A DNA stretch of 64,000 nucleotides from an uncultured Alteromonadales bacterium (GCA_937864365.1 CALMJT010000041.1:27590-91589), one strand, 5' to 3'. Shown: positions 10,496 through 21,799, numbered from the stretch's first letter. The notes: a model not told the origin generated them from the letters alone. A program made the numbers and translations.

Positions 10496-10908
10496 CACAT
10501 TACCGTCCGTTTAACAAAAGTGGTGCTTACAGGTAACTTCGCTGCTGCCAATTGGAAAGCTTCACGAGCCAACTCTTCGCTAACCCCCTCCATTTCATAG
10601 AGGACTTTTCCTGGCTGGATCTGACAGATCCAATATTCAACGTTACCCTTACCTTTACCTTGTCGAACTTCCAACGGTTTTTCGGTAATCGGTTTATCTG
10701 GAAATACTCGAATCCAAATTTTTCCGCCACGCTTAATGTGACGCGTCATTGTTCGACGTGCAGCTTCGATTTGACGTGCTGTAATGCGACCACGACCGGT
10801 TGCTTTCAAGCCATACTCACCGAAACTAACTTTAGAGCCGCGCTCTGCAAGACCGCGATTGCGGCCTTTTTGCATCTTTCTAAATTTGGTACGCTTTGGC
10901 TGTAACAT
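10495..10908 (-). CDS. rplP: 50S ribosomal protein uL16
   Basis: 137 residues. It starts [20 protein letters not shown] and carries [20 protein letters not shown], which contains the arginine hydroxylated by RoxA in E. coli. It helps place aminoacyl-tRNA in the A site and finishes 50S assembly. It lies 13 nt after rpsC. Confidence 0.99.
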   Translation of the reverse strand: MLQPKRTKFRKMQKGRNRGLAERGSKVSFGEYGLKATGRGRITARQIEAARRTMTRHIKRGGKIWIRVFPDKPITEKPLEVRQGKGKGNVEYWICQIQPGKVLYEMEGVSEELAREAFQLAAAKLPVSTTFVKRTVM

Positions 10909-10921
10909 TTATGCGTACTCC

Positions 10922-11599
10922 TTACTTAGTTCGTTTTTTCTTAGCAGAAGTGTCTTCAACTTGCTCGACACCACCGATAACTTCGCCTTTGAAGATCCAA
11001 ACTTTTACACCGATGATTCCATAGGTGGTTGAAGCTTCAGCCGTTGCATAGTCAATGTCCGCACGTAAGGTGTGTAATGGTACACGACCTTCGCGGTACC
11101 ATTCAGAACGGGCAATCTCTGCACCACCTAAACGGCCACCAACTTGCACTTTGATACCTTGAGCGCCTTGACGCATAGCGTTTTGTACAACTCGCTTCAT
11201 AGCGCGACGGAACATTACGCGGCGCTCAAGCTGAGAAGCAACACTCTGCGCTACTAGCGTAGCATCGATGTCTGGCTTGCGAATTTCTTCAATATTGATA
11301 TGAACTGGCACGCCCATTTTCTTGGCAAGCTCATTTCGTAGCTTCTCAACATCTTCACCTTTTTTACCGATAACGATACCAGGGCGAGCGGTGTGAATAG
11401 TTACGCGAGCAGTGTTTGCTGGACGTTCAATTTCAATACGACTTACAGAAGCGTGAGCTAAACTCTTTTGCAGATAGTCACGAACACTTAAATCTGTGTA
11501 TAACTTGTCTGCGTAGGCGTCACTTCCAGCATACCATGTAGAAGTATGCTTCTTAACGATACCCAGACGAATGCCTGTCGGATGTACTTTCTGACCCAT
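10922..11599 (-). CDS. rpsC: 30S ribosomal protein uS3
   Basis: 225 residues. It starts [20 protein letters not shown], with a KH domain containing [20 protein letters not shown] and a C-terminal domain with [20 protein letters not shown]. It forms the mRNA entry pore, with helicase-type contacts to mRNA. Twelve nt after rplV. Confidence 0.99.
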   Translation of the reverse strand: MGQKVHPTGIRLGIVKKHTSTWYAGSDAYADKLYTDLSVRDYLQKSLAHASVSRIEIERPANTARVTIHTARPGIVIGKKGEDVEKLRNELAKKMGVPVHINIEEIRKPDIDATLVAQSVASQLERRVMFRRAMKRVVQNAMRQGAQGIKVQVGGRLGGAEIARSEWYREGRVPLHTLRADIDYATAEASTTYGIIGVKVWIFKGEVIGGVEQVEDTSAKKKRTK

Positions 11600-11611
11600 A
11601 ACGCCTGTCTC

Positions 11612-11944
11612 TTATATTTCAGCTACTTTTACGGTGATGTGACAAGATCGTTTAAAGATACGATCTGCACGTCCCTTAGCTCGAGGGCGAATGCGCTTCA
11701 TTGTCATTCCTTCATCTACGAAAATCGTAGAAACCTTGAGCTCGTCTACATCGGCACCTTCATTGTGCTCAGCGTTAGCTATTGCTGACTCAAGCACTTT
11801 CTTGATGATTGCGGCACCTTTTTTGGTACTAAAAGTCAAAATATCCAACGCTTCTTCGACATGCTTGCCACGGATTTGATCGGCAACCAAGCGGGCCTTT
11901 TGCGCTGATAGACGCGCACCGCTCAATTTTGCAGCTACTTCCAT
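11612..11944 (-). CDS. rplV: 50S ribosomal protein uL22
   Basis: 110 residues from the second of two adjacent ATG codons. GAGGG lies 7 nt ahead of it (4 nt for the first ATG at 11947), and the length matches E. coli and Pseudomonas. It has [20 protein letters not shown] and the extended loop around [19 protein letters not shown], which lines the exit tunnel. It lies 15 nt after rpsS. Confidence 0.97.
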   Translation of the reverse strand: MEVAAKLSGARLSAQKARLVADQIRGKHVEEALDILTFSTKKGAAIIKKVLESAIANAEHNEGADVDELKVSTIFVDEGMTMKRIRPRAKGRADRIFKRSCHITVKVAEI

Positions 11945-11959
11945 CATTAAACCCTCGAA

Positions 11960-12238
11960 TTAGCGTTTCTTAGCTTTTTTGTCTGCCGCATGGCCGCGGT
12001 AGTTGCGAGTCAAAGAGAACTCACCCAACTTATGACCTACCATTTCTTCGTTAATCAACACAGGAACGTGTTGCTTGCCGTTGTGAACAGCAATGGTAAG
12101 ACCGACCATTTCAGGCATAATCATCGAACGACGAGACCAAGTTTTGATTGGACGTCGATCATTTTTTTCGATCGCAGCTTCAACCTTCTTAATAAGATGA
12201 AGATCGATGTAAGGACCTTTCTTCAGTGAGCGTGGCAC
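11960..12238 (-). CDS. rpsS: 30S ribosomal protein uS19
   Basis: 92 residues. It starts [20 protein letters not shown] and has [20 protein letters not shown] and [19 protein letters not shown]. It is part of the 30S head with uS13 and contacts the 50S through bridges. It lies 33 nt after rplB. Confidence 0.99.
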   Translation of the reverse strand: MPRSLKKGPYIDLHLIKKVEAAIEKNDRRPIKTWSRRSMIMPEMVGLTIAVHNGKQHVPVLINEEMVGHKLGEFSLTRNYRGHAADKKAKKR

Positions 12239-12271
12239 TGCAACTTCCTCTTCAGCTAGTTATTCGCGCGC

Positions 12272-13099
12272 TTATTTCTTATCGCGACGACGAACAATCA
12301 TGTTATCGGTACGTTTGTTAGTGCGAGTCTTATACCCTTTAGTTGGGGTACCCCATGGACTCACAGGATGACGACCACCTGAGGTACGACCTTCACCACC
12401 ACCGTGCGGATGATCTACCGGGTTCATGGCAACACCACGAACTGTCGGTCGAACGCCTCTCCAACGAGATGCACCGGCTTTACCGAGTGAACGAAGGTTA
12501 TGCTCCGAATTCGAAACTTCACCGATAGTCGCACGACAATCAGATAGAACTCGACGCATTTCTCCACTGCGCAAACGAATTGTTGCGTAGTTACCTTCAC
12601 GAGCCACCAACTGAACCGAAGTTCCAGCAGAACGCGCTAACTGAGCACCTTTACCAGGCTTCAATTCTACACAGTGAACAACAGAACCCACTGGCACATT
12701 ACGAAGCGGTAAAGTGTTACCAACTTTAATCGGAGCTGAAACGCCAGTCTCAACTACGTCACCAACAGAAAGACCTTTTGGTGCAATAATGTAACGGCGC
12801 TCACCATCAGCGAAACAAACCAATGCAATGTAAGCAGTGCGGTTTGGATCATATTCAAGACGCTCTACTTTCGCAGGAATACCGTCTTTATTTCGCTTAA
12901 AGTCAACGATTCTGTAATGATGCTTGTGACCACCACCAACATGACGCGTCGTAATACGACCCGCGTTGTTACGGCCACCGGTTTTGGACTTCTTCTCTAC
13001 CAAAGGTGCATATGGATCACCTTTGTGCAAATCTGGGTTTACAACGCTAACAACAAAGCGGCGACCCGGAGAAGTAGGTTTGCGTTTTACAATAGCCAT
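12272..13099 (-). CDS. rplB: 50S ribosomal protein uL2
   Basis: 275 residues. It has the N-terminal [20 protein letters not shown], the RNA-binding core and the C-terminal signature [19 protein letters not shown], whose conserved histidine lies near the peptidyl-transferase centre. It is essential for subunit association. It lies 13 nt after rplW. Confidence 0.99.
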   Translation of the reverse strand: MAIVKRKPTSPGRRFVVSVVNPDLHKGDPYAPLVEKKSKTGGRNNAGRITTRHVGGGHKHHYRIVDFKRNKDGIPAKVERLEYDPNRTAYIALVCFADGERRYIIAPKGLSVGDVVETGVSAPIKVGNTLPLRNVPVGSVVHCVELKPGKGAQLARSAGTSVQLVAREGNYATIRLRSGEMRRVLSDCRATIGEVSNSEHNLRSLGKAGASRWRGVRPTVRGVAMNPVDHPHGGGEGRTSGGRHPVSPWGTPTKGYKTRTNKRTDNMIVRRRDKK

Positions 13100-13112
13100 T
13101 TCCCAGCTCCTC

Positions 13113-13412
13113 TTAGTCAGCTACTTGAAGATCAATTTCTTGACCTTCTTGAACTCGAACGTAAGCCTTTTTCCAATCATTGCGCTTACCGATACCATAA
13201 CGAGTTCGCTTTGTTTTACCAGCAACGTTAAGAGTACGAACACCGACAACGGTCACATCGTACAACTTTTCAACTGCCGCTTTGATCTCAGCTTTTGACG
13301 CATCAGTGGTAACTTTAAAACCATACTGATTGCTCAACTCAGTAGCCATTGCTGACTTTTCAGACTGAATTGGGGCTAAAATTACTTTGTAAATTCGCTC
13401 TTGAATACTCAT
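13113..13412 (-). CDS. rplW: 50S ribosomal protein uL23
   Basis: 99 residues. It starts [20 protein letters not shown] and has the conserved [20 protein letters not shown] loop. It is the main docking site for trigger factor and SRP at the tunnel exit. It overlaps the rplD end by 4 nt (ATGA). Confidence 0.99.
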   Translation of the reverse strand: MSIQERIYKVILAPIQSEKSAMATELSNQYGFKVTTDASKAEIKAAVEKLYDVTVVGVRTLNVAGKTKRTRYGIGKRNDWKKAYVRVQEGQEIDLQVAD

Positions 13413-14023
13413 GCCAGCACCTCTTCAAACTTTTTAAGCGCAGCAACTGTCATCAATACTTTTTCACAGCGAATTAGTGAAACAGGGTTAACACCACTGA
13501 CATCACACACATCAACTTTGTGCAGGTTACGTGAAGACAAGTACAGTGACTCGTTTACTTCTTCGGTAACAATCAACACATCGTTAAGATCAAACTGTGC
13601 AAGCTTTTGGACAAGAGCCTTAGTTTTTGGAGCATCAACTTCGAAGGATTCAACAACGATTAATCGTTCTTGACGAGCCAACTCAGAAAGAATGCAGCGT
13701 AGAGCACCACGGTACATCTTCTTGTTCAACTTTTGTTCGAAGTCGCGAGGCTTAGCCGCGAAAGTAGTACCACCACTTCTCCAAAGAGGGCTGCGAATGG
13801 TACCAGCGCGAGCACGACCAGTGCCCTTCTGACGGAATGGCTTTTTACCACCACCAGAAACTTCAGAGCGTGTTTTTTGAGCTTTTGTACCTTGACGAGC
13901 ACCAGCCATGTAGGCAACTACTGCTTGATGCACCAAGTCTTGGTTAAATTCTTTACCAAAGGTCGCTTCAGAAACGTTTACTGTTCCTGCACTACCTTCT
14001 GGCGTAGCTATGGTTAATTCCAT
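13409..14023 (-). CDS. rplD: 50S ribosomal protein uL4
   Basis: 204 residues. The loop with [20 protein letters not shown] reaches into the exit tunnel. In E. coli L4 also shuts down its own S10 operon through the leader RNA. The rpsJ leader here is shorter than that of E. coli and this control cannot be inferred from sequence alone. It lies 14 nt after rplC. Confidence 0.99.
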   Translation of the reverse strand: MELTIATPEGSAGTVNVSEATFGKEFNQDLVHQAVVAYMAGARQGTKAQKTRSEVSGGGKKPFRQKGTGRARAGTIRSPLWRSGGTTFAAKPRDFEQKLNKKMYRGALRCILSELARQERLIVVESFEVDAPKTKALVQKLAQFDLNDVLIVTEEVNESLYLSSRNLHKVDVCDVSGVNPVSLIRCEKVLMTVAALKKFEEVLA

Positions 14024-14037
14024 GAAACCCCCTGATC

Positions 14038-14676
14038 TCAGCCGCGAGCTTTAACTGCTGGACGAACAACAACTTGACCACCAGGAGCACCAGGAACAGC
14101 ACCCTTGATAAGCAGCAATTTGCGCTCGGCATCAACACGAACAACTTCTAAGTTCTGAACAGTCTTGCGAACTGCACCTAAGTGACCTGCCATCTTCTTG
14201 CCTTTAAATACACGGCCAGGAGTTTGACATTGACCAATAGAACCAGGAGCACGGTGTGATAGAGAGTTACCATGTGTAGCGTCTTGCGTGCGGAAATTCC
14301 AACGCTTAACACCACCAGCAAAACCTTTACCTTTAGAAGTGCCAATCACATCAACTTTTTGGCCAGACTCAAAAACGTCTAAAGAAAGCTCAGCACCAAC
14401 TTCGAAAGATTCTTCACCTTCCAAACGGAACTCAACCAAGCTAGAGCCAGCTTCAACATTCGCTTTCGCGTAGTGACCAGCTAAAGACTTAGAAACCTTA
14501 GATGCACGAACAGAACCTACAGCGACTTGAATAGCGCTATAACCGTCTGTTTCATCGTTTTTTACCTGAGCAACGCGATTGGATTCAATTTCAATCACGG
14601 TTACAGGAACAGACACACCCTCGTCAGTAAAGACGCGAGTCATGCCGCACTTGCGACCGACAATACCAATTGTCAT
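14038..14676 (-). CDS. rplC: 50S ribosomal protein uL3
   Basis: 212 residues. It starts [20 protein letters not shown] and carries the central extension [19 protein letters not shown], in which the glutamine methylated by PrmB in E. coli can be placed. It binds the 3' end of 23S rRNA and starts 50S assembly. It lies 155 nt after rpsJ, an unusually wide gap within this operon. Confidence 0.99.
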   Translation of the reverse strand: MTIGIVGRKCGMTRVFTDEGVSVPVTVIEIESNRVAQVKNDETDGYSAIQVAVGSVRASKVSKSLAGHYAKANVEAGSSLVEFRLEGEESFEVGAELSLDVFESGQKVDVIGTSKGKGFAGGVKRWNFRTQDATHGNSLSHRAPGSIGQCQTPGRVFKGKKMAGHLGAVRKTVQNLEVVRVDAERKLLLIKGAVPGAPGGQVVVRPAVKARG

Positions 14677-14831
14677 TTTGTAGACCTCTTAGTGTACGGG
14701 GCTGTAACCCGCTATGGCCGCCCATTTCAGAGCGTTACACAAACCCAAACTTGGGATTCGGCGACTTGCGAGACTTTTCACCAGTTTTCAGCCAGGGCAA
14801 TACGACTGAACACGATAAAAAGCAGGAGTTA

Positions 14832-15164
<333 letters not shown>

Positions 15165-15219
15165 TTAAAGAACTTTTCCGTTAGGACTTTCTGACCGTGC
15201 AGGTCAAAAAGGAGGCGCA

Positions 15220-15248
15220 ATTCTATAGACGGAAAATCATACTGTCAA
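15220..15248 (-). promoter_or_regulatory. Sigma-70 promoter of the S10 ribosomal operon
   Basis: On the minus strand a perfect -35 TTGACA (15243-15248) and -10 TAGAAT (15220-15225) are spaced by exactly 17 nt. They are followed by a GC-rich stretch TGCGCCTCC typical of stringently controlled promoters. The transcript would have a leader of about 70 nt before rpsJ. Confidence 0.85.
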
Positions 15249-15641
15249 ACCTTTTCCTCAAGATATTTCGGGCAATCAGAGATATTTTTTACGCCACTTG
15301 CTGGCGGCTATCCGCTCGCTACCTTTACACGAAGATAACTTCGCATTGGCCTCTTGTTGGCGTAAAATTATCCATCTAAGATGTCATAAATTTGTGTGTA
15401 TTAAGCAATAATTCACATCAGTTATGTGCTGACCTTTGCAAATTAGATTCAACCTTAACTTTTGCTGGTTTTTCTTAGGCTTTTTGATAGTTGGCGCTCT
15501 GACTTTCAGTATTGGTAACAGAACATCACTATTTTCGATCTCCACACGTTTGGCTTTAGCCATCCATGTTTTGATCGGAGCCCAGAGTACTCTTGCCAAG
15601 CAACGGACAGCTGATTACACAATCAAGGAAATTTTCTGGCG
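15249..15641. other. Divergent intergenic region between rpsJ and the A-T-TE gene
   Basis: 393 nt with no convincing gene. Frames exist on both strands (15384-15599 minus, 15436-15741 plus) but the plus one runs into the A-T-TE gene in another frame and neither resembles a protein. The promoter of the A-T-TE gene should lie here; I see no strong consensus. Confidence 0.45.
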
Positions 15642-18296
15642 ATGGATGATGTATTACAACGCAACCCGGATAACGACTCTAGCGGCGACCCTTTTTTCGC
15701 GACTCCAGAAAACTCCCAAACGATCCGCTGTTATACCCTAGCAGCTATTGAAACGCACACTCAAAAATTTCCGGAAAAAATAGCCGCAAGCTTTGAAGGT
15801 GAGTCGATTAGCTATCGCGAACTAGAACAACAGTCTCAAATACTAGCAAACGCTTTAATATCGAGCTTTGGCCCCAAACCTGTTTGCGCTTGCAGTATAC
15901 GTCCAAGCTTATTTAATCCAGTCATTCTGCTCGCAATTTTAAAATCAGGCGGAACCTATGTTCCAATTGATCCCGATTTTCCAGAAACGCGGATTATTTA
16001 CATTTTAGAAACCACTGGCGCCAACATTTGTTTTGTTAGCGATTCCGATCTTGCCAATTTTCCAAAACAAACTTCCAGACACTCTTTTTCTGTTCTAGCC
16101 AGCTCCGCAATTGATACATTTTGCGAAAACGCATTAAAAGGCCAGCTCGACAATTCCGATAAAAAAAGCACTCAGCCTTTGTTTGGAAAAAATACAACAC
16201 CTTCAGATATTGCGTATATCTTTTTTACGTCAGGAACCACTGGCAATCCAAAAGCTGTACAGGGCTCCTACTCAAACCTAAATTATTACGTTCAAAGTGC
16301 TATTCAAGAATTTCACTTGGATACTCAAACTCACATGGCTGTAATAGCCAAATTTAGCTTTAGCATTAGCCTATTTGACCTTTTATGCCCACTGGTTGCC
16401 GGTGGCACTATCGAAATATTACCTAGGGATTTAATCGTTAACGATGAGGCCATGTTGACGGTATTTACCAAGGTCAACACATTTCATATCGGACCTACGC
16501 TTCTTCGAAAAATATTAAAACTTTTAGATGCAACTGATCCTGCCAAAATCCCTTCGTTTGCGCACATCCGTCATGCATCTTCGGGCGGAGATATAGTACC
16601 CGCCGATATTATGTTAAAACTCGGTCGCATTTTCCCCAACGCCGAAATATTTACTATTTATGGCTGCACAGAAATCGCATGCATGGGTTGTAGATACGAG
16701 CTTAACCGAGAAAATCCGGCGGATATCTCACTCGTCGGCAAGGCGTTTCCCAACACTCAAGCCATTCTACTTGATGAAAATTTCACACCTGTTGATCAAG
16801 GCGAGAAAGGGGAAATATTTTTTTCTGGGCCGGGTGTTACTTCGGGATACATTAACAACGAACAGGAAAATACCTCAAAGTTTATTGACTTGAACGGCCA
16901 ACGTTTTTATCGCACCGGCGATATTGGTGCCCAAGACAAGAACGGTAATATCGCGGTTTTGGGCCGCAAAGATTTTCAAGTAAAAATTAACGGTATTCGT
17001 GTTGAGCTTGCCGAAATAGAAACGCAAATAAAATCACTAACAAAAATTCATGACGCCGCCGTTATGAATTTCTTGGTAAACGACGAAACCAAAATCTACG
17101 GTTTTCTGGTCGGCGACATTATTCAGTCTGACATTAAAGAAATTCGTCTAGCACTTAAAGAAAAGCTACCTTCATTTATGATTCCCAATGGATTTGTCAT
17201 TCTCGACAAATTACCGCTAAACAATAATATGAAGGTTGATCGAAAAGCCTTAACTTTACCGTCCCGAAATGAATTAGTCCGTGAAACTCAGTTTCAAGCC
17301 GCGATCACCGACACGCAAATTAGCTTGGTAAAAATCTGGCAGACAATTTTGAAAGAGGCTCAAGTCGGTATTGATGACGACTTTTTTGCGCTTGGCGGCG
17401 ATTCTTTAGCCGCCGCACAGATGCTTTCAAGCATTCATTCCGAGCTTCTAGTTGCGCTTCCAATCCAGACTTTTTTGCAAAGACCAGTGCTGCGCGACAT
17501 CGCAGAATTAATCGATTCTAAAGACAAACAATTGTCTTGCGAAAATACTGTAGAGCTTAAGTCTGGCGACTCAACCCCGCTGTTTTGTTTTTACGGAGTA
17601 CTACTGTATCGCGATCTTGCAAATGCATTACCTGAACAGCAGCGCACCATTGGCGTTTTCTTACACGAAGAATTGGAATTACTCGCAAAAAATAATCTTG
17701 CCGATATGCTTACAGAGTTATCCAGCGTGCGAGTTATTGCGGAAAAGTACATTAACGAGATAAAAAAATCACAACCCCAAGGCCCATACTTGTTCGCCGG
17801 GGAATCCTTTGGCGGCATTGTAGCACTTGAAGCAGCCTCTATTTTAAGTGACCAAGGCGAGACCGTGAGCTTGGTTGCAATGCTTGATTCTTGGCTACCG
17901 CATTCGGCTCAGGGTACAACGTTTAGAAGAAATCTTGAAAAAGCCGTCTATTTAGCATCGACTCCACAAAAACTTTATCAAAAAGTAAAATCACACATTT
18001 TAAATAACAAAAAAAATATTGCTACGAATACAACCGCATCCCCTCAATTTGATATAGCAGAAAAAGCCCGACTTATACTTACACAAAACTACATTCCACC
18101 TACGTATTCGGGCGAAGTAGTGTTTTATCAAGCGCGCGAAAGTGATCCTAGATCTACTTTTGAAAGCTCCAGAGGCTGGTCAAAATATCTGAAAAATTTA
18201 ACAGTAAAAACCATTCCCGGCGACCATTTGGGTATTTTAAAACACCCCAATGTTGATGAATTAGCAAGAGATCTAGCTGGTCGATTAAAAAAATAA
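15642..18296 (+). CDS. NRPS-like protein with adenylation, carrier and thioesterase domains (A-T-TE)
   Basis: 884 residues without a condensation domain. The adenylation domain (about 30-545) has FFTSGTTGNPKAV (194-206), IYGCTE (339-344), YRTGDIG (423-429), LGRKDFQVKINGIRVELAEI (440-459) and the catalytic lysine in NMKVDRKAL (Lys531). The carrier domain has LGGDSL (phosphopantetheine Ser588). The C-terminal thioesterase has GESFGG (Ser722), an Asp near 749 and DHLG (His862). The position of the acid-binding Asp of alpha-amino-acid-activating domains is Ser239 (KFSFSISLFD), which suggests an unusual substrate such as an aryl, hydroxy or keto acid. Stand-alone A-T-TE enzymes can dimerise or release one activated building block. 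No tailoring genes adjoin it. The start has only a weak AAGGA 12 nt upstream. Family certain, product unknown. Confidence 0.88.
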   Translation: MDDVLQRNPDNDSSGDPFFATPENSQTIRCYTLAAIETHTQKFPEKIAASFEGESISYRELEQQSQILANALISSFGPKPVCACSIRPSLFNPVILLAILKSGGTYVPIDPDFPETRIIYILETTGANICFVSDSDLANFPKQTSRHSFSVLASSAIDTFCENALKGQLDNSDKKSTQPLFGKNTTPSDIAYIFFTSGTTGNPKAVQGSYSNLNYYVQSAIQEFHLDTQTHMAVIAKFSFSISLFDLLCPLVAGGTIEILPRDLIVNDEAMLTVFTKVNTFHIGPTLLRKILKLLDATDPAKIPSFAHIRHASSGGDIVPADIMLKLGRIFPNAEIFTIYGCTEIACMGCRYELNRENPADISLVGKAFPNTQAILLDENFTPVDQGEKGEIFFSGPGVTSGYINNEQENTSKFIDLNGQRFYRTGDIGAQDKNGNIAVLGRKDFQVKINGIRVELAEIETQIKSLTKIHDAAVMNFLVNDETKIYGFLVGDIIQSDIKEIRLALKEKLPSFMIPNGFVILDKLPLNNNMKVDRKALTLPSRNELVRETQFQAAITDTQISLVKIWQTILKEAQVGIDDDFFALGGDSLAAAQMLSSIHSELLVALPIQTFLQRPVLRDIAELIDSKDKQLSCENTVELKSGDSTPLFCFYGVLLYRDLANALPEQQRTIGVFLHEELELLAKNNLADMLTELSSVRVIAEKYINEIKKSQPQGPYLFAGESFGGIVALEAASILSDQGETVSLVAMLDSWLPHSAQGTTFRRNLEKAVYLASTPQKLYQKVKSHILNNKKNIATNTTASPQFDIAEKARLILTQNYIPPTYSGEVVFYQARESDPRSTFESSRGWSKYLKNLTVKTIPGDHLGILKHPNVDELARDLAGRLKK

Positions 18297-18316
18297 TCCA
18301 CCAGCTAAAGTTAGAT

Positions 18317-19294
18317 TTAGGAAATGTTGGGACCCTTAGCAAAAACACTGTTTTTGATTGAGTCGGAAAGAAGATGTGGTGGATCTGTGTCTGTTTTACC
18401 CTGAATTTTTCGGCGTAATCGCCAAAGCGCGAAGCACGCAATCCAAAATATGTCGGCAAAAGCCGCGTAGAAAACAGAATAATTTTTTGAAAAATAATAA
18501 CGACGTGAATCAAATAAATATTTAGGCGTACGCTTAGGCTTAGTGTCGGCAGAATTCACTCCGGTACTGTCTCCAGCGATGTGCATTACTCGACTTTCTG
18601 GCACATACCAACATTCCCAACCCGCACGATTGGCTGCCAAGCAAAAATCCGTCTCTTCGTAATAAAGAAAATAGGTTTCATCCATAAGCCCGACCGTTTG
18701 GTAAACCTCTTTACGCACCAGCATGCTTGCACCCGGCAACCAATCAACCTGTTCGGCTTTATCAGACATTTCTCGCGGCACAATATAATTGTTGAGCAGT
18801 TTAGTAACCACACCCAACTTCAAGCCGCGATCAATTTCGCTCAATATGGAAGGAAAGCGAAACGCGATTTGCCATAAAGAGCCGTCTGGATTTTCAAAAC
18901 AACCACCGGCAATGCCTGCTTTTGGATGCACTTCTAAAAAGTCTTTAAGAATAACGAGTGCGTTTTCGCGAACTTCGGTATCGGGATTTAATAAATGGAA
19001 ATAATCTGGCGGAGAATCGCTTTCTAGTGCTTGGCGGATTGCGTAATTATTTCCATACGCATAGCCGCCATTTTTGGGCGCCTGCAAAGCAAATGCCCAA
19101 TTCCAGCCCTGCGCTTTAATGTGTGAATCAATGATACTGCAAGAATCATCTTGGGAGTCGTTATCGACAACAACAACACATGTGTTTGGGATTTTATCCA
19201 CTTCTTTGGATAATTCATTCAAGCAATCTATGGTGCGTAGCGGTGTTTTGTAATTGACAATTACCACCAAATAATCGCACTGGGTCCAATCCAT
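18317..19294 (-). CDS. Family 2 glycosyltransferase (rhamnosyltransferase-like)
   Basis: 325 residues from MDWTQCDYLVVIVNYKTPLR, preceded by AGGA 8 nt upstream; the frame opens ten codons earlier. It has the GT-A fold pattern of family GT2: VVVVDNDSQDD near residue 50, GGYAYGNNYA, then HLLNPDTEV with the metal-binding DxD-like NPD. The C-terminal half has DETYFLYYEETDFCLAANRA, the usual acceptor-side ED motif. It probably adds a sugar in cell-surface polysaccharide or glycolipid synthesis in the cytoplasm. It converges on the A-T-TE gene with 20 nt between the stops and no clear terminator. The acceptor is unknown. Confidence 0.88.
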   Translation of the reverse strand: MDWTQCDYLVVIVNYKTPLRTIDCLNELSKEVDKIPNTCVVVVDNDSQDDSCSIIDSHIKAQGWNWAFALQAPKNGGYAYGNNYAIRQALESDSPPDYFHLLNPDTEVRENALVILKDFLEVHPKAGIAGGCFENPDGSLWQIAFRFPSILSEIDRGLKLGVVTKLLNNYIVPREMSDKAEQVDWLPGASMLVRKEVYQTVGLMDETYFLYYEETDFCLAANRAGWECWYVPESRVMHIAGDSTGVNSADTKPKRTPKYLFDSRRYYFSKNYSVFYAAFADIFWIACFALWRLRRKIQGKTDTDPPHLLSDSIKNSVFAKGPNIS

Positions 19295-19440
19295 AACTAA
19301 CGTCCTAAATAGGTTGTTGAACAATTATTAGCGTTCGGCGCCAGCATTAACATGCAAGTAACCCAGAACCAAGCCTGTACAGAAGTTATTTTTGACTATA
19401 CAGGATAGATTTCTCGCGCTCAATTCGGGAAAAATGACAT

Positions 19441-19472
19441 AAAAAAAGCGAGGCAGAAACTACCTCGCTTTT
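19441..19472 (-). terminator. Rho-independent terminator after ilvH
   Basis: Stem AAAAGCGAGG (19444-19453) with CCTCGCTTTT (19463-19472), loop 9 nt. On the minus strand it is followed by a run of T. It lies about 30 nt beyond the ilvH stop. Confidence 0.9.
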
Positions 19473-19501
19473 AGCGGTTTGCAATGGGAAAAATGACTGA
19501 C

Positions 19502-19993
19502 TTAAGCAGACAGCACTTTTTCACCACGAGCGATACCAGAAACGCCGCTTCGAACCACTTCGATCACCGCAACCTCACCCAAAGATTGAATAAACGCATC
19601 CAGTTTATCGCTGGTACCAATCAATTGAATGATATAAACACTTGGGGTTACATCCACAATTTGGCCGCGAAAAATATCGGTACAACGCTTAATCTCAGCT
19701 CGTGCAGCGCCGGTTGCTTTGACCTTAACCAGCATCATCTCGCGCTCAATGTGAAAACCTTCGCTTAAATCAACAAGCTTTACAACATCAATTAACTTGT
19801 TTAAATGCTTAGTGATTTGCTCAAGTTTATGATCATCACCCAGAGTCGTTAACGTCAAGCGCGACAGGGTTGGATCTTCGGTTGGTGCAACCGTTAGCGT
19901 TTCAATGTTATAGCCACGCTGTGAAAACAAGCCGACTACTCGTGACAGTGCACCCGGTGCGTTTTCCATCAAAATTGAAATAATTCTACGCAT
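19502..19993 (-). CDS. ilvH: Acetolactate synthase small (regulatory) subunit
   Basis: 163 residues, E. coli IlvH length. The N-terminal ACT domain is RRIISILMENAPGALSRVVG, with GLFSQRGYNIETLTVAPTED; the second half holds the C-terminal regulatory domain. It stimulates the catalytic subunit and gives valine feedback inhibition in branched-chain amino-acid synthesis. The start lies 2 nt after the ilvI stop, so the two are co-translated. Confidence 0.98.
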   Translation of the reverse strand: MRRIISILMENAPGALSRVVGLFSQRGYNIETLTVAPTEDPTLSRLTLTTLGDDHKLEQITKHLNKLIDVVKLVDLSEGFHIEREMMLVKVKATGAARAEIKRCTDIFRGQIVDVTPSVYIIQLIGTSDKLDAFIQSLGEVAVIEVVRSGVSGIARGEKVLSA

Positions 19994-19995
19994 GA

Positions 19996-21732
19996 TTAAG
20001 TTCGCTCCGTCTTGCTCAACAACATATCGCGCATGGAACCGTTAGGCGCGATCAACATTGGATAAACATGCTCAAGCGGATCTACGCTGACATCCATAAA
20101 CACAACACGATCTTTCATAGCGAAACATTCGCGCATTTTCTCTTCCAGCTCTTCACGCTTGGTAACTTTCATACCTACGTGGCCATAAGCTTCCATCAGT
20201 TTTACAAAATCAGGCAGCGATTCTTCGTATAGGCTCTCGGAATAACGGCTGCTGTACTGCATGTCTTGCCACTGTTTAACCATGCCAAGGGCTTGATTGT
20301 TTAAACAGATGATTTTAACGGGCAGGTGGTATTGAGTAAGCGTTGAAAGCTCCTGAATACACATTTGAATACTGCCTTCACCGGTAATACAAACAACGCA
20401 TTCATCTCTAAAGGCAAGCTGCACCCCTAAGGCTGCTGGCAAACCGAAACCCATGGTTCCAAGGCCACCGGAGTTGATCCAGCGACGTGGTTTATCGAAC
20501 AGATAATACTGAGCCGCGAACATTTGATGCTGACCCACGTCAGAACAAATGTAAGCATCGCCATTGGTGACCTTGTGCAGCATCTGCACAACTTCTTGCG
20601 GTTTAAGTTTGTCACCGCTGGTATCAAATCGATTAGCCGTATACAAACCGTGTCGTTCACGCCAGCCATCAATTTGCGCCCACCAATCTTTTAACGCCGG
20701 TTTTTGCGGTTCAACTTTCGACGACTCAATCAAGGTCAGCATTTCTGCCAATACACTTTCTACCGAACCCACGATTGGAATGTCGGCAGTGATGGTTTTA
20801 GAAATTGACGCAGGATCAACATCAATATGAATGATCTTTGCGTGCGGACAGAACTTGTTTGGCGTGTTGGTTACACGATCATCGAAGCGAGCGCCAACCG
20901 CAAAAATAACATCCGCGTGATGCATTGCAGTGTTGGCCTCGAAAGTACCGTGCATACCCAACATACCCACGAATTGACGATCTGTGCCGGGATAAGCACC
21001 TAAACCCATCAACGTATTAGTCACCGGGTAATTGAGCTTTTGCGCAATCGCAGTTAACAAACCGCTAGCATTACCTTGAATCACACCACCACCGGCGTAA
21101 ATTACTGGGCGCTTTGCTTCCAACAAAAGCTGCACGGCTTTTTTGATTTGCCCGCTGTGACCACGAACCGCCGGGTTGTACGAACGAATTTTTACAGACT
21201 CAGGAAATTCGTACGGGAATTTGGTTGCTGGATCGGTCTTGTCTTTTGGAATATCGATAACAACCGGGCCAGGACGACCAGTACTGGCTATGTAATACGC
21301 CTTGCGAATAATTTCAGGAATTTCTGCTGGATCGGTGATCACAAAACTGTGCTTAACGATTGGCCGAGACACACCAACCATGTCGGTCTCTTGGAACGCA
21401 TCTTCACCAATTTTATCAGAGACAACCTGTGCAGACAGGACCACCATCGCGATCGAATCCATGTACGCTGTTGCAATACCGGTAATTGTGTTGGTTGCAC
21501 CTGGGCCAGAAGTGACCAGGACTGTACCGACTTTACCCGTGGCGCGCGTGTAGGCATCAGCAGCATGTGCTGCTGCTTGCTCGTGGCGCACCAAAATGTG
21601 TTGCACATCTTGCTGTCTGAAAATTGCGTCGTAAATATGAAGAGCGGCTCCGCCTGGGTAGCCAAAGACGTGTTCAACGCCTTGGTCTTTCAAAGCGCGA
21701 ACGAGCATATCTCCACCAGATAGCATCTCCAC
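19996..21732 (-). CDS. ilvI: Acetolactate synthase large (catalytic) subunit
   Basis: 578 residues from a GTG start ([20 protein letters not shown]) with AGAGGA 6 nt ahead. The frame is open 23 codons further up, but that part looks non-coding; ATG 21726 is a weaker alternative. It is a ThDP enzyme: [15 protein letters not shown], catalytic glutamate in [20 protein letters not shown], and the C-terminal cofactor-binding segment from GEGS to NN. It condenses two pyruvates, or pyruvate with 2-oxobutyrate, to make valine, leucine and isoleucine precursors. Operon with ilvH. A structured leader lies 68-117 nt upstream. Confidence 0.98.
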   Translation of the reverse strand: MEMLSGGDMLVRALKDQGVEHVFGYPGGAALHIYDAIFRQQDVQHILVRHEQAAAHAADAYTRATGKVGTVLVTSGPGATNTITGIATAYMDSIAMVVLSAQVVSDKIGEDAFQETDMVGVSRPIVKHSFVITDPAEIPEIIRKAYYIASTGRPGPVVIDIPKDKTDPATKFPYEFPESVKIRSYNPAVRGHSGQIKKAVQLLLEAKRPVIYAGGGVIQGNASGLLTAIAQKLNYPVTNTLMGLGAYPGTDRQFVGMLGMHGTFEANTAMHHADVIFAVGARFDDRVTNTPNKFCPHAKIIHIDVDPASISKTITADIPIVGSVESVLAEMLTLIESSKVEPQKPALKDWWAQIDGWRERHGLYTANRFDTSGDKLKPQEVVQMLHKVTNGDAYICSDVGQHQMFAAQYYLFDKPRRWINSGGLGTMGFGLPAALGVQLAFRDECVVCITGEGSIQMCIQELSTLTQYHLPVKIICLNNQALGMVKQWQDMQYSSRYSESLYEESLPDFVKLMEAYGHVGMKVTKREELEEKMRECFAMKDRVVFMDVSVDPLEHVYPMLIAPNGSMRDMLLSKTERT

Positions 21733-21799
21733 GTTAAGTCCTCTTTGTCGGTTAGGTTTGCATTCGGTCGGCTCTAACAAAGCGAGCCCACATTTCACC

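Noticed and set aside
15436..15741. 101-codon plus-strand frame upstream of and overlapping the A-T-TE start
   Set aside because: It overlaps the adenylation gene in another frame by 100 nt and shows no protein-like motif.
21076..21723. 215-codon plus-strand frame inside ilvI
   Set aside because: Antisense shadow of the acetolactate synthase gene, caused by its codon usage.
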